Origin: Aquarana catesbeiana
Taxonomy: Eukaryota; Chordata; Amphibia; Anura; Ranidae
Assembly (NCBI RefSeq): GCF_042186555.1
Contig: NC_133328.1
Coordinates: 611,227,901-611,291,900 of the forward strand
DNA length: 64,000 nt
Reading direction: 5' to 3'
Both the position numbers and the translations under genes were made by a program. Below, piece after piece: positions 53,896-62,807 of the stretch. The notes under the pieces were generated by a model that made no database searches, was not told where the DNA came from, and worked only from the letters and a program-made list of their open reading frames with translations. Position 1 is the stretch's first letter, and each line of letters opens with the position of its first letter.

Positions 53896-54498
53896 CAGTG
53901 GGGCAAAAAAATATTTAGTCAGCCACCAATTGTGCAAGTTCTCCCACTTAAAAAGATGAGAGAGGCCTGTAATTGTCATCATAGTTATACCTCAACTATG
54001 AGAGACAAAATGTGGAAACAAATCCAGACAATCACATTGTCTGATTTTTGAAAGAATTTATTTGCAAATTATGGTGGAAAATAAGTATTTGGTCACCTAC
54101 AAACAAGCCAGATTTCTGGCTCTCACAGACCTGTATCTTCTTCTTTAAGAGGCTCCTCTGTCCTCCACTCATTACCTGTATTAATGGCACCTGTTCGAAC
54201 TTGTTATCAGTATAAAAGACAAATGTCCACAACCTCAAACAGTCACACTCCAAACTCCACTATGGTGAAGACCAAAAAGCTGTCGAAGGACACCAGAAAC
54301 AAAATTGTAGACCTGCACCAGGCTGGGAAGACTGAATCTACAATAGGCAAGAAGCTTGGTGTGAAGAAATCAACTGTGAGAGCAATAATTAGAAAATGGA
54401 AGACATACAAGACCACTGATAATCTCCCTCGTTCTGGGGCTCCACGCAAGGTCTCACCCCGTGGGGTCAAAGGGGGTGGATACTTTTGCAAGGCACTG
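53896..54498 (+). mobile_element. Tc1 deletion derivative with mismatched ends
   Basis: TA at 53894-53895 and 54499-54500. The left end is CAGTGGGGCAAAAAAATATT, the right end is GGATACTTTTGCAAGGCACTG. These are termini of two different Tc1 families as I know them. About 600 bp. Confidence 0.75.
54262..54472 (+). pseudogene. Tc1 transposase N-terminus (HTH region)
   Basis: The ATG at 54262 starts MVKTKKLSKDTRNKIVDLHQ, then an HTH with TESTIGKKLGVKKSTVRAI and IRKWKTYKTTDNLPRSGAP. It reaches SPRGV and then runs into the right terminus. Only the paired-like DNA-binding part remains; the DDE domain is deleted. Such a protein, if made, could still bind its own termini. Confidence 0.8.
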
Positions 54499-54600
54499 TA
54501 TAATATATTTACAGTGTATAGATATATTTTGCCAAGAATTAATTAAATTTTTTTGGATGGACTGTGTAAAGGTTAAAACTCCTGTCGAACTTTTATTGCC

Positions 54601-54886
54601 TGTAGCACCCTGGAGTTTAGGCAGGGTTTCTCCTCACAAATTTACTTGCCAGGAGTAGTTATCCTGGTCAATTGTTAGAGATCTATTGATTTCCTCCTAA
54701 GCTTGGCCTTGTTGCATTTTTCTATCCTATCGCTATGTGGTCAGGTACTTGGTGGTACTAGATATGAGAAGGGCAACTCAAGGTCAGATTATGGGTATAT
54801 GGGGTATCTCAGCCAATGGGCAGGGGTTTTCTTGGATCCCTTGGCCAACTGGGAGCATTTATATATTTGAGTGGAGTCAGGTGATC
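54601..54886 (+). mobile_element. LTR-like sequence (TGTAGCACCC family), split by Tc1
   Basis: Starts TGTAGCACCCTGGAGTTTAGG. The Tc1 element entered at TA 54887-54888, so the sequence should resume at 62049. The right end is not clear; 62049-62800 has no gene. Confidence 0.4.
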
Positions 54887-55508
54887 TACAGTCAGGTCCA
54901 TAAATATTGGGACATCGACACAATTCTAATCTTTTTGGCTCTATACAACACCACAATGTATTTGAAATGAAACAAACAAGATGCACTTTAAATGCAGACT
55001 TTCAGCTTTAATTTTAGGGTATTTACATCCAAATCAGTTGAACGGTGTAGGAATTACAACAGTTTGTATAGGTGCCTCCCACTTTTTAAGGGACCAAAAG
55101 TAATGGGACAATTGGCTGCTCAGCTGTTCCATGGCCAGGTGTGTGTTATTCCCTCATTATCCCATTTACAAGGAGCAGATAAAAGGTCCAAAGTTAATTT
55201 CAAGTGTGCTATTTGCATTTGGAATCTGTTGCTGTCAACTCTCAATATGAGATCCAAAGAGCTGTCACTATCAGTGAAGCAAGCCATCATTAGGCTGAAA
55301 AAACAAAACAAACCCATCAGAGAGAAAAACATTAGGTGTGGCCAAATCAACTGTTTGGAACATCCTTAAAAAGAAAGAACGCACCAGTGAGCTCAGAAAC
55401 ACCAAAAGACCAGGAAGACCACAGAAAAAAACTGTGGTGGATGACTGAAGAATTATTTCCCTGGTGAAGAAAACGGAAAATTGTATATTCACCTTTCCGT
55501 AATTTTCC

Positions 55509-55617
55509 TTTCCTGACGCCTCTCCATGGCAGCACACACTGGGTTGTGACTCCGCCCCCACAACCTGACAGGATTGGTTAGCTATAAATTTGAAGGGGAG
55601 ACACCCTGCTGAATTCT
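55509..55617. repeat. DIRS left inverted terminal repeat (3' side)
   Basis: 'tttcctgacgcctctccatg' through 'gacaccctgctgaattct', the reverse complement of 60881-60988 with a two-base difference at the 'cctct/cct' site. A left-only extension (55475-55508) precedes it. Confidence 0.88.
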
Positions 55618-55649
55618 CTGTAAATATATCACCATAAAACGGGGTGGGA

Positions 55650-55755
55650 ATCTGTGTGCTGCCATGGAGAGGCGTCAGGAAAGGAAAATTACGGAAAGGT
55701 GAATATACAATTTTCCGTTTTCCTGACGCCTCCATGGCAGCACACACTGGGAAAT
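55650..55755. repeat. DIRS internal complementary region
   Basis: 55655-55723 is the inverse of the left extension plus terminus (55470-55535). It is directly followed by 'tttcctgacgcctccatggc', the inverse of the right terminus. Joining complements of both ends is the hallmark of DIRS elements and serves to build the circle. Confidence 0.88.
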
Positions 55756-55797
55756 AACTCGCCAGTCGGGTGGGTGCAAGAAAATAATATTTATTCC

Positions 55798-58671
55798 TTA
55801 TAATGCGGAAGAATTGGCTCTAACAACAGATCTACCGAAGTCTGCCATAGCCAAGTGAGCAGAATCTACTCTATAGTGAGAAATGAAAGTATGTCTGGAG
55901 AACCAAGTTGCTGCTTTGCAAATCGTCTCCGGTGAAACCCTGCAATACGCTGCCCAGGAGGTAGCCACTGCCCTGGTCGAGTGAGCCCTGATGCCTTCAG
56001 GAATTGCCATATGATGCATGGAGTATGCCTTCTTGATGGACTTGACTAACCAGGAGGCGATAGTACGTGAAGTAGCCACTTGACCTCGTCTGTTTCCATG
56101 TGGAATGACCATGAGGGTATCCGTCTTCCTAAAGGAATTTGTAGCCGCCAGGTAACTAATGATGGTAGTTTTAACATCCAGAGGATGAGGTTCACCCTGA
56201 TCATTAGTGAAGGATGGTAAGACAATATCTTGGTTGTAGTGGAAGGAAGTTGCTACCTTCGGGATGAAGTGGTCTGAAGGTCTTAGTACTACCTTATCAG
56301 GGAAAAATACTAAGTAAGGTTCTGATGCCATCAGTGCTTGGATTTCAGATACCCTCTTTGCTGATGTAATTGCAATGAGAAAAGACAGTTTTAGAGTCAG
56401 ATCCCACAGAGATATTGATTCAGATGGAATAAAAGGAGGATTGGTGAAGGCATCGAGAACTACTGAGAGATCCCATGATGGAAAAACTGGTTTCTTAGGA
56501 GGTTTGATTTTTAGGCAGGCTCTTAGGAATTGGATAACCAGCGGATGTAATGCCCATCTGGTGCCTGTTTTGGCCGACAAGGCGGATACTTGTACCTTAA
56601 GAGTACTTGAACTTAGACCTTTGTTGATTCCTGACTGGAGGAACTCTAGGATTTGAGAAGGTTCTGGAGCAATAGGATCCCCTCCCTTCTGCTGCGCCAT
56701 TGTAAAGAATTTGTTCCAAACTCTTGTATAGGTGGTGTTGGTGGTACTTTTCCTGGCTTGCATCAGAGTTGATATTACTTCCTGTGAGCAGCCTTGTTCC
56801 CTTAACCTAACCCTTTCAATTTCCATGCCATCAGATGCAACCTCTCTGGAGCTGGATGTAGAAATTGGCCTTGAAATAGCAAGTCCGGAGTTACCGGAAG
56901 AAGGATTGGAGGTTGAAGGCTGAGCTGCAATAGGGTGGTGAACCATGGTCTTCTCGGCCAAAGAGGGATTACCGCGATTACCGTGGCTGAAGATCTCCGA
57001 AGCCTGGACAGGAATCTCGCAATTAACGGAGTTGGCGGGAATATGTACCCCAACTTGAAGTTCCATGGGTGAATTAGACGATCTATCCCTTCGGTTGAAG
57101 GGAAAGATGCTCTGGACAGAAACCTCCGACACTTCGCATTCGCAGGAGTGGCTGCTAAGTCGATCTCTGGCACTCCCCATATCTCCGTAAGAAGTGAAAA
57201 GGCCTGGAGACTCAGAGACCATTCGTTGTTCGAAAGAGTCTCTCGACTCAGGTAATCGGCTAACATGTTCTGTGCCACAGGAACATATATTGCTTTTAAG
57301 TCTGCTAGGTGTGCCTGTGCCCATTCCAAGATAGGACGGACTTCCTCCATCAGTGTGAGACTCTTGGTACCCCCTTGCTTCTGGATGTGGGACACTGCCA
57401 CCTTGTTGTCCATCCGAATAAGCACGTTCTTTCCTCTGAGGACTGGTGCAAATGCCATGAGGGCCTGGAAGGCTGCCCTGAGTTCCAGTATATTCGATAC
57501 TATATCCTGGACCCGGAACTGCCATTGGCCCTGTGCTGCCTGATCTTGACAGTGAGCTCCCCAGCCGCTCTGACAGGCATCCGAAGTGACTATTATCGGA
57601 TCTGGGGGAACTACCAGCTTGTATTTCCTGAGGTTGGTCAAGTGTGTCCACCACCACACTGGATTGCTTCATTGGTCTGGAGATGGTAATGGTCTGACGC
57701 ATCGATACTCCATCCCACTGCCTCAGAAAGGAGTTTTGCAGGACTCTCATGTGCCATTGTGACCACTGCACCATGGGCAGGGTTGCAGACATGGACCCTA
57801 GCACACTCAAGCAGGTTCTGGCTGGAAGATGCCTTGCTGATAGTAATCTCCGCATCTTCTGTACTAGAGGCTGAATCTTCTCCTGAGGGAGTTGTACCCT
57901 GTTTAATTTGGTGTTCAGATCCGCTCCCAGGAATACCATGTTTTGTGTGGGTTGTAGACTGCTCTTTTTCCAGCTGACTAGCCAACCGAAGTCCTGGAGA
58001 GTCGTGAGTAAGATTCTCTGATGACATAGCAAGGTTTCTTGATCTTCTGCCAAGAGCAGGATGTCGTCCAAATAATGGTGGACCAGCAGACCCTTTTCCC
58101 TGAGGAATGCAACCAAGGGTAGGAGGACCTTGGTGAATGTCCTGGGAGCCGACGAGATGCCGAAAGGAAGGCACTGGAATTGGAAGTGGCTTTTGTTGAT
58201 GGTAAATCGGAGGAATTTTTGAAAGGCGGGATGAATTGGAATATGTAGATAAGCATCCGATAAATCTACTGAGAGCATCCAGTCACCCAGGTTCACTGCC
58301 AGAAGTATGGACTGCAGACTCTCCATTTTGAAGGCCTCTACTTTTATGTTCCTGTTGAGATTTTTTAAATCCAATACAGGACGTAAGTCTCCGGTCTTCT
58401 TCTTTACCAAAAATAGTGGGGAATAGAACCCACTCCCCTTTTGATCTGATGGAACCTCCAGGATCGCCCCTTTATCCTTTAATTCCACTATATATTTTAA
58501 TAGTAACTTCCTCTTGATTAGTGAAGATGGCAGTCTTGTTGATTGGAAGTGATTTTTCGGAAGTCCGCCCATAAACTTCCACTTGTGTCCAAATTTGATT
58601 GTGGAAAGAGTCCACGGGTCCTTTATATGGCTTGACCAAATCTGTACGAAGTCCTTGAGCCTGGCGCCCAC
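55798..58671 (-). CDS. DIRS pol: reverse transcriptase and tyrosine recombinase
   Basis: One open frame of about 957 codons. The first codon at 58671 is GTG; the frame is open further upstream and overlaps the gag stop, so translation may begin by frameshift or re-initiation. The RT part (about residues 50-330) shows SPLFLVKKKTGDLRPVLDL, VDLSDAYLHIPIHP, CLPFGISSAPRTF and the catalytic YLDDILLLAE near residue 200. From about residue 337 to 620 the frame stays open but is not the RNase H frame. The last third is the recombinase: a core-binding part (NTTYTRVWNKFFTMAQQ), then SAKRVSEIQALMA with the first Arg, RAHSTRAVATSWA with His-x-x-Arg, and WFSRHTFISHY with the Tyr nucleophile near the end. 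The frame is unbroken, which suggests a young copy. Confidence 0.9.
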   Translation of the reverse strand: MGARLKDFVQIWSSHIKDPWTLSTIKFGHKWKFMGGLPKNHFQSTRLPSSLIKRKLLLKYIVELKDKGAILEVPSDQKGSGFYSPLFLVKKKTGDLRPVLDLKNLNRNIKVEAFKMESLQSILLAVNLGDWMLSVDLSDAYLHIPIHPAFQKFLRFTINKSHFQFQCLPFGISSAPRTFTKVLLPLVAFLREKGLLVHHYLDDILLLAEDQETLLCHQRILLTTLQDFGWLVSWKKSSLQPTQNMVFLGADLNTKLNRVQLPQEKIQPLVQKMRRLLSARHLPARTCLSVLGSMSATLPMVQWSQWHMRVLQNSFLRQWDGVSMRQTITISRPMKQSSVVVDTLDQPQEIQAGSSPRSDNSHFGCLSERLGSSLSRSGSTGPMAVPGPGYSIEYTGTQGSLPGPHGICTSPQRKERAYSDGQQGGSVPHPEARGYQESHTDGGSPSYLGMGTGTPSRLKSNICSCGTEHVSRLPESRDSFEQRMVSESPGLFTSYGDMGSARDRLSSHSCECEVSEVSVQSIFPFNRRDRSSNSPMELQVGVHIPANSVNCEIPVQASEIFSHGNRGNPSLAEKTMVHHPIAAQPSTSNPSSGNSGLAISRPISTSSSREVASDGMEIERVRLREQGCSQEVISTLMQARKSTTNTTYTRVWNKFFTMAQQKGGDPIAPEPSQILEFLQSGINKGLSSSTLKVQVSALSAKTGTRWALHPLVIQFLRACLKIKPPKKPVFPSWDLSVVLDAFTNPPFIPSESISLWDLTLKLSFLIAITSAKRVSEIQALMASEPYLVFFPDKVVLRPSDHFIPKVATSFHYNQDIVLPSFTNDQGEPHPLDVKTTIISYLAATNSFRKTDTLMVIPHGNRRGQVATSRTIASWLVKSIKKAYSMHHMAIPEGIRAHSTRAVATSWAAYCRVSPETICKAATWFSRHTFISHYRVDSAHLAMADFGRSVVRANSSAL
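56802..57659 (-). CDS. DIRS RNase H and downstream domain, overlapping frame
   Basis: This frame lies in a different register from the RT/recombinase frame and inside it. VTSDACQSGWGAH gives the first Asp, NILELRAAFQAL the Glu and VLIRMDNKVAVSHI the next Asp of RNase H. It goes on with QNMLADYLSR and PEIDLAATPANAKCRRF, typical of DIRS and caulimovirus-like RNase H tails, to FTTLLQLSLQPP. The switch from the RT frame is near 57650-57665. RT and RNase H are normally one protein, so this is either a one-base indel in this copy or a programmed frameshift. The first codon given (GTG) is not a true start. Confidence 0.8.
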   Translation of the reverse strand: MWWWTHLTNLRKYKLVVPPDPIIVTSDACQSGWGAHCQDQAAQGQWQFRVQDIVSNILELRAAFQALMAFAPVLRGKNVLIRMDNKVAVSHIQKQGGTKSLTLMEEVRPILEWAQAHLADLKAIYVPVAQNMLADYLSRETLSNNEWSLSLQAFSLLTEIWGVPEIDLAATPANAKCRRFLSRASFPSTEGIDRLIHPWNFKLGYIFPPTPLIARFLSRLRRSSATVIAVIPLWPRRPWFTTLLQLSLQPPILLPVTPDLLFQGQFLHPAPERLHLMAWKLKGLG

Positions 58672-58696
58672 CTGTACTGGGTGGGCAGGCGAAGCT

Positions 58697-60060
58697 TCAA
58701 AGAGACTTCTGCTGCTCCCCTGCCGGGGTAGGCTTGGACTTCTGCATCCTTAGGAAGGAAGGTCCTGTGTTTTTCCAGTCTCTTCTAAACTCCCTACCGG
58801 GACGGTAGGATCTAGCTTCCCTATATTTCTCAGGAAGGTTGCTCCTGAAGGACGGACCCTTTTGGGCCTTGGGTCTCCTGTCTGAGGGAATTAATCCCGA
58901 CTTCCCTCCTGTTACCTTCGAGATAGCGGTGTTCAATTTAGACCCGAACAGGTTTGAGCCATCATATGGAATTCTGCACCAGTTTGTTTTAGATGCAGTA
59001 TCGGCCATCCATGGTTTCAGCCACAAGGCCCTTCTTGCCGTGACTGAGGCTAGCATTGATCTCGCCGAGGATCTTATAATATCCACTGAAGCTTCTGCCA
59101 CGAAGTCACCTGCCAACTTGATCTCCTGAAGAGAAGATATTATTTTGTCTACTTCAGTACCGTCTTGCAGATCGTTCTCCACCCTGGTTGCCCAACCTGA
59201 TATGGCTTTAGCCACTGCTGCTGTGGTAATTGCTGGTCTGCACACGCCCCCAGCAGTGGAGTATGCTTTGTTCTATTCCAGATCCAATTTCCGATCCAGA
59301 ACATCCCGAAAGGAAACCGCGTCTTCAATAGGCAGAGTGACATGCCGTGCAAGACGCATCAAGGAGGAGTCAACTACTGGGGCGTTCATCAATGAATTGA
59401 CTTTTGACTACTTCAGAGGATACATTTTTGTCAGTCTGTTGGTGAGACTGGTCCGCTTATCCCACTCATCTTTAATTAGATCCTCCAGTTCACCTATAAA
59501 AGGAAAATTCTCTGGTTCTTTCCTTAAATTTGGGAAATATTTCTGTACTTTCTGCGGTTCCACTTTATCTTCTTCCCAGCCTATCGCTTCTTTAACTGAC
59601 TTTGCGAAAGGCTGTACAAGGGAGAAATCAAAACCTGCTGACATGTCCTTGCACAGTGTGTGCTGCTGTCTCCCTTATGGATTCCCGCACAGATTCTCTT
59701 ATGAGCTCCGTAGCCACTGCTGCGTCTAGCTCTTTGTCATTTGTTGCTTCATTGAAGCAGGATCTGCATACTAGCTTATCTGGCAAGGCCGGCGCGCCGC
59801 ATACCCAGCAAGCGTTTGCTGCAGGACGGGTGTGGCGGCTCTGGCGGTATGATGAAGGTGACCGTCTGCAGTGTGACCGACTATGACGGGAGCAGCTGCG
59901 TCTTGAGCGGCTGTGACGTGAGCGGCTATGTCTTCGGTGGCGGGAAGAAGATCTTGAACGGCTTCTGTGAGACTTCTTGCTTGACGCATGACTTGATCTC
60001 CCTTCACGCCTGGAACTTGCGGCTCTTGACCTGTTAGGGCTGCCAAAAACGCAGCGTTAG
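58697..60060 (-). pseudogene. DIRS gag (ORF1), several disruptions
   Basis: Read on the minus strand. An Arg/Ser-rich N-terminal part (about 60050-59830, with SHRSRSRSSSRHRRHSRSR) is followed by CWVCGAPALPDKLVCRSC (59810-59758), a four-Cys zinc-ribbon-like motif, and an acidic helix region. A frameshift near 59645 leads into MSAGFDFSLVQPFAKSVKEA. TAG stops occur at about 59405 and 59274, and the frame then runs from about 59245 to 58697 (TTAAVAKAISGWATRVENDL, ending PTPAGEQQKSL). The start codon is not evident. Role: nucleocapsid-like protein. At least one frameshift and two stops make this copy gag-defective. Confidence 0.75.
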
Positions 60061-60880
60061 TGGTTGGCTCTCTTTTTCTCTCCCCTTCTTCAATACTTAC
60101 CAATGATGGATGGCCTCTTACCTCGTTTGCTGATGGTGGTCTGCGCGGGCAGTGGTCTCCATAGTGATAGTGACAGTAAGACTGAAGGGTAATAAGAAAA
60201 AATTTTTTTTTTTTTTTTTTTTAAATTCCCTTACTTTTTTTTTTTTTTTTTAAAGGCTGTAGACAGTCTAAATCAGATGATTCGACTTACCTGGGCTTGC
60301 TGAGTTGTTTTTTGGCAAAGCAGTTGATCGCACGGCGAAATCCAGGTATTTGTGAGAATACTCAGCAAAAAACACAGAAATGCCTGTGTTTTTAAATTTG
60401 CCGCTGCTGTCGCGGCAAAATGACGCTCCCGCGCATGCGCAGAGCGTCCCGAACGCCTCGGCGCCATCTTGGAGAAGGGCACAACCTTCCCAAGGCAGAA
60501 CCTAGTCCTGAGGCCAATTGCAGAGCAGAGGAGGTGGCGTCGGCGGCCATGACGGTTCCACAGCGGTGGACAGCAAGTGCCAGCAAGCCCCCTAAGCAGG
60601 AGAAACATACAGAAACAAGGTACAGGCAAAAAAAGAAAGGAGACCACTGCAAAATATGAAGCTTCTTTAAAGCTTACTGTGCCAGATGTCCAGACGCCCC
60701 CTGAGACCACCAGACTGGGGGTTCCCTCCATAGAAGCTCCTTTAGAGACTGTACAGGAGGGACTTCCAAACAGGAGAGGCTTGAACCTGCTGGGGCGAGT
60801 GCGGTAAGAGGCTTTTTCTTTAATCTTGACAACAGGAGCAAGCTTGCTTATCCCAATCTGTCAGGTGAGGATAAAAAAGA
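60061..60880 (-). other. DIRS 5' leader region
   Basis: Between gag and the right terminal repeat. A/T-runs at 60200-60255 and GC-rich text near 60400-60560. No gene; a minus frame at 60731-60273 has no family resemblance. It may contain the promoter. Confidence 0.5.
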
Positions 60881-60988
60881 GAATGCAGCAGGGTGTCTCC
60901 CCTTCAAATTTATAGCTAACCAATCCTGTCAGGTTGTGGGGGCGGAGTCACAACCCAGTGTGTGCTGCCATGGAGGCGTCAGGAAAAC
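60881..60988. repeat. DIRS right inverted terminal repeat (5' side)
   Basis: 'gaatgcagcagggtgtctcc' to 'ggaggcgtcaggaaaac', inverted relative to 55509-55617. Confidence 0.88.
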
Positions 60989-62048
60989 ACCTTTCACAAC
61001 AGTTGGCCAGATCAAGAACACTCTCCAGGAGGTAGATGAATGTGTGTCAAAGTCAACAATCAAGAGAAGACTTCACCAGAGTGAATACAGAGGGTTCACC
61101 ACAAGATGTAAACCATTGGTGAGCCTCAAAAACAGGAAGGCCAGATTAGAGTTTGCCAATCAACATCTAAAAAAGCCTTCACAGTTCTGGAACAACATCC
61201 TATGGACAGATGAGACCAAGATCAACTTGTACCAGAGTGATGGGAAGAGAAGAGTATGGAGAAGGAAAGTAACTGCTCATGATCCAAAGCATACCACCTC
61301 ATCAGTGAAGCATGGTGGTGGTAGTGTCATGGCGTGGGCATGTATGGCTGCCAATGGAACTGGTTCTCTTGTATTTATTGATGAAGTGACTGCTGACAAA
61401 AGCAGCAGGATGAATTGTGAAGTGTTTCGGGCAATATTATCTGCTCATATTCAGCAAAATGCTTCAGAACTCATTGGACGGCACTTCACAGTGGAGATGG
61501 ACATTGACCCGAAGCATACTGCGAAAGCAACCAAAGAGTCTTTTAAGGGAAAGAAGTGGAATGTTATGCAATGGCTAAGTCAATCACCTGACCTGAATCC
61601 GATTGAGCATGCATTTCACTTGCTGAAGACAAAACTGAAGGGAAAATGCCCCAAGAACAAACAGGAACTGAAGACAGTTGCAGTAGAGGCCTGGGACAGC
61701 ATCACCAGGGATGAAACCCAATGTCTGGTGATGTCTATGCGTTCCAGACTTCAGGCTGTAATTGACTGCAAAGGATTTGCAACCAAGTATTAAAAAGTGA
61801 AAGTTTTATGGATGATTGTTAATCTGTCCCATTACTTTTGGTCCCTTAAAAAGTGGGAGGCACATAAACAAACTGTTGTAATTCCTACACCGTTCACCTG
61901 ATTTGGATGTAAATACCCACAAATTAAAGCTGAAAGTCTGCAGTTAAAGCACATCTTGATTGTTTCATTTCAAATCCATTGTGGTGGTGTATAGAGCCAA
62001 AAAGATTAGAATTGTGTTGATGTCCCAATATTTATGGACCTGACTGTA

Positions 62049-62800
62049 TGTTCTGGACCACCTGGATGGCTGTCTGGGTGGACGTGTCGTGTTGCCCCAG
62101 GCTGCTAGACCGGAGATTGGGCCTATTATCCAGAAACAAGAGAGCAGCGCAGGGTTGGGATTGCGGCTTGCAGTCCAACCAGAAGTGACGATTCTGTCGG
62201 CTGGAGAACCTGTCAGTGGTCAGAGGTAGAGGGGAAGCTGTCGCCACAAAGGGACCATCCGCCTTATTACCAGGGACCAAAGTGAGTAACTGAAGCAAGT
62301 ACCAGAGCAGTATTCTCACCGAACGGGCACGGTGGAGAATTGGGAAACTTTAGATGGTGATCAAGTCAGGGACCCAGCCAGCGGAGGTGACGCTTGCAGA
62401 GCAGCCTTGGGTGTCAAGCCAGGGACTGAGCAAGCTAGCAGGGGTGAAGCTTGAGAAAGTATTGGGAGTGCCAAGCTAGGGACCAAGCAGAGAGGCAGGG
62501 GTGACGCTTGAGGCAGATACCACAGTGAAGATTGGAGGAGCTCAAGGGATTTAGTGGCAGTGAATTAGTGGGTCTAGTGAGAGACCGGGAGCTCAGTGTG
62601 CTGAAGAGCTACAAGGAGAAGTTGTAGTGAAGGTGAAAGAACTGTTACGCTTTGTGTTAGGAACTGTTAAAGACTTTTGCCATAGGAGACAGCATTCCTG
62701 CATGTGCAAATGTGGCTTCTTGCTGGAGGCCTTTCCCTGCACAGCTGTCCTCCTATTGAAGTCTCAGAGGCTGCTAATTGAACTTGTAACTACCTAAGGT
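62049..62800. other. Intergenic or LTR-derived, no gene
   Basis: Three similar phrases ('gccagggactgagcaagc', 'gctagggaccaagcagag', 'gtcagggacccagccag'), each followed by 'ggtgacgctt' or 'ggtgaagctt', make a loose tandem repeat of about 70 bp (62360-62520). Otherwise unremarkable. Probably continues the LTR-like sequence begun at 54601. Confidence 0.4.
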
Positions 62801-62807
62801 TGTCCTG

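Larger units (their letters stand above)
55470..60988 (-). mobile_element. DIRS-like tyrosine-recombinase retrotransposon
   Basis: About 5.5 kb inserted in the Tc1 gene. AAAAC is present at both junctions (55470-55474 and 60984-60988) and no longer duplication is seen, as expected for recombinase-mediated entry. Genes lie on the minus strand in the order gag, RT, RNase H, tyrosine recombinase. Inverted terminal repeats and an internal complementary region are both present, so the structure is complete. DIRS elements replicate through reverse transcription and a circular intermediate that the recombinase integrates. Confidence 0.92.
55247..61793 (+). pseudogene. Tc1 transposase, split by DIRS
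   Basis: The ATG at 55247 starts MRSKELSLSVKQAIIRLKKQ; a frameshift follows after REKN, and an in-frame TGA occurs near 55447. After the DIRS the frame resumes at about 60990 with TPFTTVGQIKNTLQEV. It then contains LWTDETKINLY (first Asp), VKHGGGSVMAWACMAANG, EMDIDPKHTAKAT (second Asp), SPDLNPIEHAF (catalytic Glu) and ends at 61793 with IDCKGFATKY. The catalytic half is intact and all three acidic residues are present; the N-terminal half is broken. The 17 residues before TPFTT in the open frame come from the DIRS terminus. Confidence 0.9.
54889..62046 (+). mobile_element. Tc1-like transposon hosting a DIRS element
   Basis: TA at 54887-54888 and 62047-62048. Opens CAGTCAGGTCCATAAATATT and closes AATATTTATGGACCTGACTG, perfect over these 20 bp, and the arms stay similar for about 220 bp ('tacaccgttcacctgatttg' on the right). 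Without the DIRS it would be about 1.64 kb, a normal Tc1 length. Confidence 0.92.

Noticed and set aside
57638..58174. Second minus-strand frame over the DIRS RT region
   Set aside because: No RT, RNase H or recombinase motifs in this register; it overlaps the true RT frame.
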